The notes below the pieces were generated by a model. That model worked only from the letters and a program-made list of their open reading frames with translations, made no database searches and was not told where the DNA came from. A stretch of DNA of 64,000 bases from Physcia stellaris. Lineage: Eukaryota; Ascomycota; Lecanoromycetes; Caliciales; Physciaceae. The DNA lies in assembly GCA_018902385.1 (NCBI GenBank), contig JABSSW010000001.1, forward strand, positions 1,054,001 to 1,118,000. Reading direction: 5' to 3'. Positions 57,515-64,000 of this stretch are shown piece after piece (the stretch's first letter is position 1; each line of letters opens with the position of its first letter). The position numbers and the translations under genes are program-made.

Positions 57515-58339
57515 TTGACTCAATTTCGTTTTGATATCGAACGCTTTCGCAACTCGAACGTCTTTCGAAATTTTTTGATCAAATTTTCAACTGTAATCAG
57601 TTCAGAATTCAGTGACTCGATTTCATTTTCGATTCTTCGTCTATTCAGATTAGAAACGTCAATCTCGTCAATTTCATCAATATCGTCTGATGCTTTTTTT
57701 TCAAAAAGATTTCGACGCAATAGCGTGTCGAAAGTTCAGATTCTCAATTTCACATTTTCGTCTGTAACACTCAGCTATTCATCTATTATCACGTCAGACA
57801 CGTCGATCGATTCTGCATCTGATTTCAATTCTGTCAACATTCGTGATATTTCAGCTGAGAAAACTATTTACACACAACTCATTGACTCTGCCATGTCTGA
57901 TCAAAGACAAAATCAAGATCAAAATCAGTTTGATTCGACTATTCAAACAATCATTACAGCAACGATCACTGCAATCGTTACTCAAACATTTGTCGATTTT
58001 ACAGCACAACTTCAACGTTTTCAGCAAAATAATATCGAAGATAACAACGAACGTGATAATCGACGTTTTTCTGACTCTGATTCTGATCTTTCGAATGAAG
58101 TTGCGACTGATGCTGATGACGAGAAATCAATTTTGAAAAACTCAAAAAATATCGACTTCTTTGATTCTCGTCGTGAAAATGACAAAAACAAAAATGTCAT
58201 TGTCAACGTTGATCGACATATCTACTACAAAAATGTATTTGTCTTTATTGACAAACTTAAAAATTTGAAAAAAAATTCGTTTGATCACAAAATGCGTGAA
58301 CTTATTGCCGAATGTTTACGTGACGATGCTTTCATCTGA
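57515..58339 (+). pseudogene. Gag-like remnant of the second Ty3/gypsy-like element
   Basis: 274 codons open, ending in TGA. The region is acidic and Gln/Asn-rich, then has a HIYYKNVFVFIDKLKNLKK block typical of fungal gypsy Gag. The translated stretch has no Gly, Pro or Trp at all, a direct effect of missing GG and CC. The Gag frame continues beyond the TGA at 58337 to about 58700. Confidence 0.6.
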
Positions 58340-58978
58340 CACTCACTGAAACTAAATGAAACTGAAAAAAATATGTTTCGTGATGCATCGATGAATCAAT
58401 GATGTCGTGATCTGATACGTCGATTCAAAAAACGTGACTCACAAATTCTCAAGAATCTGCAAACTGAAAAATACATTATGCAAAATGTTCGCAATGATAA
58501 AACGTTTAAAATTTACGTGCAAAACATCATGCGTCACTTTAAAATCGTCGAATTCAATTCTATTTACAATCAGCTAATCATGACGTGAAATAATTTGAAT
58601 TTCAATTTCAAAATGCAAATATCTGAATCAATCACGACTACTATCTTTATTTCATTCTTCGACTCGCTTGACGCCAAAGCTAGTATTTGACAGAAAATGA
58701 CTGTTCATAAATCTATTCAACATGTCAGCTCTAGTTCTGATCAGAGTAAACAACGTCAAATCAGTAAACAAAATCGTGAACGACAAAACGACTATCAACA
58801 GCAATCTGACGCTGACGACTTTCAATTTTCTTACTCTTCGTATGAGTATTGATCATCATCAGATTACAACTCATATCAGTATCAGAATTCGACGTTTCAG
58901 AATAATGCTTATCAGAAATATCAGAAATCTCAATATCAGTTCTCAAGCGCATTTCAAAAAACATTTGTCGTTTTTGTT

Positions 58979-59605
58979 TTGTCAATTGACAGACAATTTT
59001 TGCAACTGATTTTCGAAAACGCGTCAAATTTCAAATTCAAAAATCAATCACAACGTCGACTAGCAAACGACACAGAACAAAATAATCGAAACGAATTTGA
59101 CAATCGTGACGACAAGACTAGAATTTTTGTTGCCGATCAAAATAACAACGAAAAAGAAAAATCTGTGAAAGATTTCCACAATGAAAAGAATGAAAATTAC
59201 TATACTGAGAACGAAAATCTGAATTACTACAATTCGAATCAGAAAAATGAAACTTTCGTCAATTTCACTGCGTCAATAATAGTGATCAAATCATCGCTAT
59301 CTCACTGTCGTCGATGTAAAAAAACTTTCACATCTAACAACGAGCTACATCGTCATCTTCGTGTTGATTGTAATTTGATCTCTTCAGAAAGATCGAAATT
59401 CTTTAGCGACGTCGAAATCTATTTTGTCAAAAATGTCAGCTCATTTACAATCGATGCTACGAAAGAAATCAACGAATCTAGTCAATCGAAAATCGTCACG
59501 TCTGTTGAATTTACGAGCTCATCTACTTCGTTTGAATTTATCATTATTCGCTTTAACGTCGACTCGTTCGCAGATATTGACACGAAATACGAATTTCGTG
59601 ATTGA
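58979..59605 (+). pseudogene. Gag/linker remnant with a preserved C2H2-like finger
   Basis: 208 codons, very acidic and Asn-rich, then CRRCKKTFTSNNELHRHLR (about 59310-59367) which keeps C-x2-C-x12-H-x3-H-like spacing. As I recall, such a finger is common between Gag and protease in ascomycete gypsy elements. The following codons lead toward the protease and stop at TGA 59603-59605. Confidence 0.6.
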
Positions 59606-60361
59606 AATTACGTCAAAATCAAAATTTCACTTGTCGTAATCGTCGTGTCAAAAAACGTGTGTCTGAACATCGATGCTAACGTTTCATTTATGAATCGAAA
59701 CTTCTTCAAAGCACAGACACTCAATATTCTCATTCGTATCATGATCTCGTCACTTCAAATTCGTGATCTAAACACTAATCGACATGAAAACTGAAAATAT
59801 GTCATATGTGATATTCACATGTCTGACACAAAGAATGATCAGAAAATCACGTCGTTGTTCAAACGCGAGATTTATTTCGTTGACAATTTGAAAATCAACA
59901 TGCTTCTAAACAACGACATCATTGAATTCGAAAATTTCGCTATCGATATGACTAAAAAACACGCAATGATAAATAATATCGACATAATCATATCATTGAA
60001 AATACGTTTTTTCAAATTGACGATTCAACGATCTGTTCATTTCAAAAAAATTACAATCATTTCGTCACATGTCGAGATGATCGTCGTCGTTCATCATGTT
60101 GAATTGTCGACTACAAAAAATTTTCTGTTTGAATCGAATAACAATCTCAATTTCATTTTGTATGCACATCTCGTTGACGCGTCTACGAAATCTATTGTTG
60201 TACGCAACGATAAAAAATTTTCAATCATGATTTCTAGAAATTTTCGACTAGACAAAATATTTGAAATTGACTTTTTTAGTGACTTTCATATCGATATCGA
60301 CGATGAAAATGTCAGATATCTCGTCGTCAAAAAATCAAAATTCACTCACAAAAATGATTGA
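59606..60361 (+). pseudogene. Aspartic-protease remnant
   Basis: Across stops, the frame shows a decayed active-site block (LNIDANVSFMNRNFF, about 59662-59706), then VICDIHM and LKINMLLNNDIIEFENFAID, which resembles the region around the second strand of retropepsins. Catalytic Asp is kept but the Thr-Gly beside it is lost. It ends in TGA at 60359-60361. Confidence 0.55.
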
Positions 60362-61151
60362 TTCAAAAAGCTCATTTTCGTTTGCGTCGTGATTTACGTC
60401 GTCGTTGCTGCAATCGATAGTAGTTTTTCGATTACGTTTGTCATCTCATCGTCGCTAGTCACTCTGTCACAAACATCAATCGTCACATCGTCTGTAATCA
60501 TTTTGTCACAAACTTCGATGTCAATTGCTGAATTGCGAAAAATTTTCGCAATCAAAATCGATGCTTAACGATTTCGAGAAATTTTCTACAAACGTTTCTA
60601 TTTCGCTAGTCGAAATCGTTTTGTTTAACGACGTTATCGTTTACAATTTCGACGAGCTAAACTCATTCGTCAAAATTGTTGAAAAATTTTCGACGTTTTG
60701 ACAAAACATCGATTTTGTCGAAATGTCGAAAAAGAATTGAATGAAAATATCATTGAAAAATGACTGAAAGAAGCGTGTAACAAAAAAAACAAAAATGTAT
60801 TTTTTGAATGCAAAAAATCGAAAATTGATAAACAAAACTTTCGACGATTTGCATCGCATTGATCGAATGTTCTGAATTAATCAATCAACGTCATTTTTTT
60901 TTGCTTCTGCGTTTGAAAAGCGTTGACGACGAAAAAAAAATCGTGTAATTATAAACATTAGAAATCTCAATGTCATAACACAATTTAACGCATATTCGCT
61001 ATCATTGCAAACAGATATTATAATCGCAATGCGAAATTGCGACTACATATCAATCATTGATTGCTCAACTTTTTTCTATCAATGACGAATTCATTCAAAT
61101 GATCGACACAAACTTATTGTCGTCAATCATAAAGATCAGAAAAACTTCAAC

Positions 61152-61505
61152 GTGATCGTCATGAATTACAAAAACTCATCGACGTACGTGCAACGTCAAA
61201 TTGATCGACTGTTTCGCGAATATCGTCATTTTGCCAGAACTTATGTGAACGATATAATGATATTCTCTCGTACAAAAATCGAACACGAAACTCATCTGCG
61301 CAAAATATTCTCAATATTAAACAAAAACAACATCTCGATCAAGCTCATCAAGATTTTTCTGAGCTATTCATCAATCTCACTTCTCGATCAAAAGATTGAC
61401 TCACTCGATCTAATCACGTCCGAAAAAAAACTCAAAACAATTGTCAAATTTCGATTTTCTCGTATTTTTCGACAACTCGAAACGTATCTTGACTTGACTG
61501 ACTGA
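61152..61505 (+). pseudogene. Reverse-transcriptase remnant
   Basis: The stretch includes FARTYVNDIMIFSRTKIEHE, in which the RT box YVDDI has become YVNDI, followed by a HLRKIFSILNKNNI block. The upstream part of RT (about 60362-61150) is too decayed to read. The changed Asp and several TGA codons make it inactive. Confidence 0.75.
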
Positions 61506-61628
61506 CTACGTGATTACATCGCTCACTATGTTGACATTTTCAAATCGTTACAAAACAAAAAGACAAAGTTTTTGCGTAACGAATTTATTTGCAAAAAATG
61601 TTAGACGCGTCTATTTTCAAAAACACGC

Positions 61629-62150
61629 GTGCAGCATTCTACGACAGAAAAATTGATTTCGTTCGATGTTTTGCAAATCGTTTTGACAAAATCTTTCTAT
61701 TTAATACATTCGAATTTCAAACGTCAATTATTCATTGATTTGAATGTTAGCAAAAAATTCGACTTCGATGTCATGCTATACTATGTCAAAAAAATTTTTT
61801 CGAGTCAAACAAATATCTTTTCGTCACGTTATAAAATCGATACTTTTTCTTAGTCGATTACTCATCGATGTCGAGACAAAATATTGATTCATTGAATTGA
61901 AAATAACAAACATTGTGTGAATATTCAAAAAAAAAAGACATATTGTCGAAATTCGTCGAACAAAACAATCGTCTATATTGATCATGAATTTGCATTCGAC
62001 ATTGCTAATCAAACAACGATGACAACAATCTCGATCGACAAGCTCAATTTACGCTTTGTTCGCGCTTCAGATTACATTCAGCGTTTCAATCTCGATATTC
62101 GACATAAGTCAAACAAGCAGCACATTGTTTTTGACGTTTTGTCACGTTGA
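61629..62150 (+). pseudogene. RNase H and connector remnant
   Basis: Two open pieces, 61629-61853 (ends in TAG, the one clear non-TGA stop) and 61917-62150 (ends in TGA). LFIDLNVSKKFDFDVMLYYV resembles the start of RNase H; RVRASDYIQRFNLDIRHKSN-like spacing (here FVRASDYIQRFNLDIRHKSN) precedes the VLSR end typical of gypsy RNase H. Confidence 0.6.
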
Positions 62151-62305
62151 TCAGTGACAATATCAACGCGTCAATGATCAAATTTTGATGAAAATGAACT
62201 TGATGTTTTGTTCACAATTTCACTAATCGAAATGAAAAAAACTTTCGCAATCGAATATTCGATGACTACAAGACAGATTTAAATTGACAAAAGATCAGTC
62301 AAGTA

Positions 62306-63523
62306 TTGAATGCTGACGACGAGAACGTCGCAAAGCTGTCTTTTTATAAAAAAAAAAATGATTTGATTTTTCGTTCAAATGATTTTATCATTGATGATCA
62401 TGTTTACGAATTTCGTCGACTTTGCATTTTTCATTTCGTTGTATCAAACATTTTACGATTAATTCATGACGATGAACATTCGAATTACGCAAAATGTTTC
62501 GAAAAAATGTTCGTTTCATATTATATTCGCGATTTGTTTCGTTATTTGCGTGATTATTTAAAACATTGTTCGAAATGTCAAATGTATCAAATCAAAAAAC
62601 ACGCATCGTATGATTCGTTACAATTCATATTAATTTCATCGATTTCATTTCATACAATCATCATTGATTTCATTTTGATTTTATTTGTTTTCGATGACGA
62701 ATTGAATATCGCGATGTTTGTCATTTGCAAATTCACGAAACGATTCACATTCGTTGTCGACAAAAAAACTTGATTTGTCGCTGAATGAAAAATCGCGTTA
62801 ATCGACAAACTAAATATTGTTGATTGAAATATATCGAAAATCATAATCTCGAATCGAGATCGCAAATTTCTGTTTGATATGTGAACAACAATCTTCAAAA
62901 ACTCGAAGTTCGTTTATTTTATTCAACTGCATATCATTCTCAAATTGACGATCAATTCGAACGAACTAATCAGATGATTGAAATTGTTTTCGATTCTATC
63001 TGATTACAATGAAAAATTCAATTGAATGATTTCAAAATATTGTTCAGATTGCAACGTCATTTTAACAATTTCATTTTGTCACTACTCACAAAACATTCAA
63101 TGAAACGTTTTACGAATTTATTTTTTTGCAATTTTGAACATGTTGCGTCAATTCGTTACATTTGATTTCATTGACGATTTGAAAAAGTTTTTCGCAACTG
63201 ACAATCGAAAATTTTTCGCAAAAATTTTTTTCAATGCAATTATTCGTGTTCGTTTTGAAATGATTGACGTCATTGCATTTGTTCAAATGATCAACAAATA
63301 TTATTATGATCGCAAACATCAATTTTTGTTCATGAAAATTGACGATTATGCATTGATTAAATTGCATCATGATTACAACATATCGACAATTGAAATTTTC
63401 GATAAAAAATTGAGTCAACAATATATCGATTTTTTCAAAATTCTTGAGAAGATTGATAATCTGACATATCGATTGGAATTTTCGAATCACCGACGTATAC
63501 ATTTTGTTTTATTCATATTGTGA
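62306..63523 (+). pseudogene. Integrase remnant with C-terminal region
   Basis: 62306-62773 carries the H-H-C-C zinc-binding region (IHDDEHSNYAKCFEKMF, then LKHCSKCQMYQ) and the start of the catalytic core (SFHTIIIDFILILFVFDDEL, first Asp kept). After 62773 the frame continues through several TGA codons at positions where family members carry Trp. 63134-63523 shows the late integrase region (LIKLHHDYNISTIEIFDKKL, then SQQYIDFFKILEKIDNLTY). The protein cannot be made as it stands. Confidence 0.75.
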
Positions 63524-64000
63524 AATCTGTTCTTTCATCAATGAACGATTTTTCAATCGTTCGCTCAAATCAGCCAAATTTTGTTTTCGTTGAAAAAAGA
63601 CACGAATCGAAGTCAAATTATGAAAAATTGAAAAATTTATCAACAAACGTCAAATCAAACGTCGTAACGACGAGTATTTTGTCAAATGAAAAAAATTGAA
63701 AATCACAATACGATGAATGACGAAATTTATCAGAACTCGACGACGTTCAAAATTTTGTACAGAATTACGAAAACGTTTTGCGTTCAACGATGTTTTTGTC
63801 AAATCGTTTGCATAAATTTTTCATTTTATCGATCAAGATTATCATTTCGTTCAAGTTTTTTCGATTTTAAACAGTTTTCGCAGTCATTTCATTGATTAGA
63901 AAATTTTTCACAATTATTTTCTCGACGTCGACGTTTGTCAATCAATTTTCAACAAATCAACGATTCGCGATCGTTATTTCACGTAAATCGAACACGACAT
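63524..64000. other. Continuation of the mutated block to the window edge
   Basis: Low-GC sequence with the same dinucleotide pattern. It may hold the element's C-terminal (chromodomain-like) region or the start of its 3' LTR, but I cannot recognise either. Confidence 0.4.

Larger units (their letters stand above)
51990..64000. mobile_element. AT-rich hypermutated repeat block with two degraded Ty3/gypsy-like elements
   Basis: From about 51,990 to the window edge, GC falls to roughly 25-33% by eye. CC and GG are almost absent, while CA, CG, TC and GA are common. Both elements read left to right. All reading frames are broken, nearly always by TGA. No intact host gene is visible. Terminal repeats could not be paired by eye. 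Candidate non-coding spacer between the elements runs from about 55,950 to 57,500. Confidence 0.9.

Noticed and set aside
57515-58339. Long open frame as a possible host gene
   Set aside because: It lacks Gly, Pro and Trp entirely, lies in the mutated block and is followed in order by protease, RT, RNase H and integrase remnants.
51990-64000. Classical CpA-to-TpA RIP as explanation of the AT-rich block
   Set aside because: CpA is abundant, TpA is rare compared with ApT, and stops are TGA and not TAA/TAG.

Overview
The window reads as nuclear DNA of a filamentous ascomycete, most likely a dothideomycete (inference). The reasons are short spliceosomal introns (about 50-145 nt), an Argonaute gene, an AIM3-type actin-patch gene, a fungal CorA-like transporter, an F-box gene and a Zn2Cys6 regulator, all followed by a long AT-rich, mutated retroelement block. 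I found no CRISPR array, rRNA, tRNA or prokaryotic operon. Most gene models here were joined by eye across introns with GT-AG borders and a branch-like CTNAC/CTGAC; exon edges are therefore predictions.

Left arm (1-17.2 kb): a 5'-truncated multi-pass membrane protein, a TesB-type acyl-CoA thioesterase, an unrecognised two-helix membrane protein, a divergent pair of paralogous F-box/2EXR-like proteins, a CorA-like membrane protein, a GDSL/SGNH hydrolase, and LEU4-type 2-isopropylmalate synthase, which shares a divergent promoter region with the hydrolase.

Middle (17.2-41.1 kb): an (AAGGG)14 tract, Argonaute with a repetitive insertion in its PAZ domain, a Cys-His-Asn papain-like/NlpC-like protein beside AIM3, a single-pass membrane protein with a PY motif, a molybdenum-cofactor-sulfurase-like cysteine desulfurase that ends in a C2H2 finger, an ABCG half-transporter, an ELO fatty acid elongase with a QxxHH box and a very long LEA-like tail, and an F-box protein.

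Right arm (42-51.5 kb): transportin (Kap104), a 2.9-kb gene-poor gap, a Zn2Cys6 regulator with one apparent frameshift, and UCH37/UCHL5-type ubiquitin hydrolase.

From about 51,990 to the end the composition changes abruptly. This block holds two degraded Ty3/gypsy-like elements in the same orientation. CpC/GpG has been almost erased while CpA and CpG remain, stop codons in the old reading frames are nearly all TGA, and the remnant proteins lack Gly, Pro and Trp. That is not the classical CpA-directed RIP signature and is the most interesting observation in the window.
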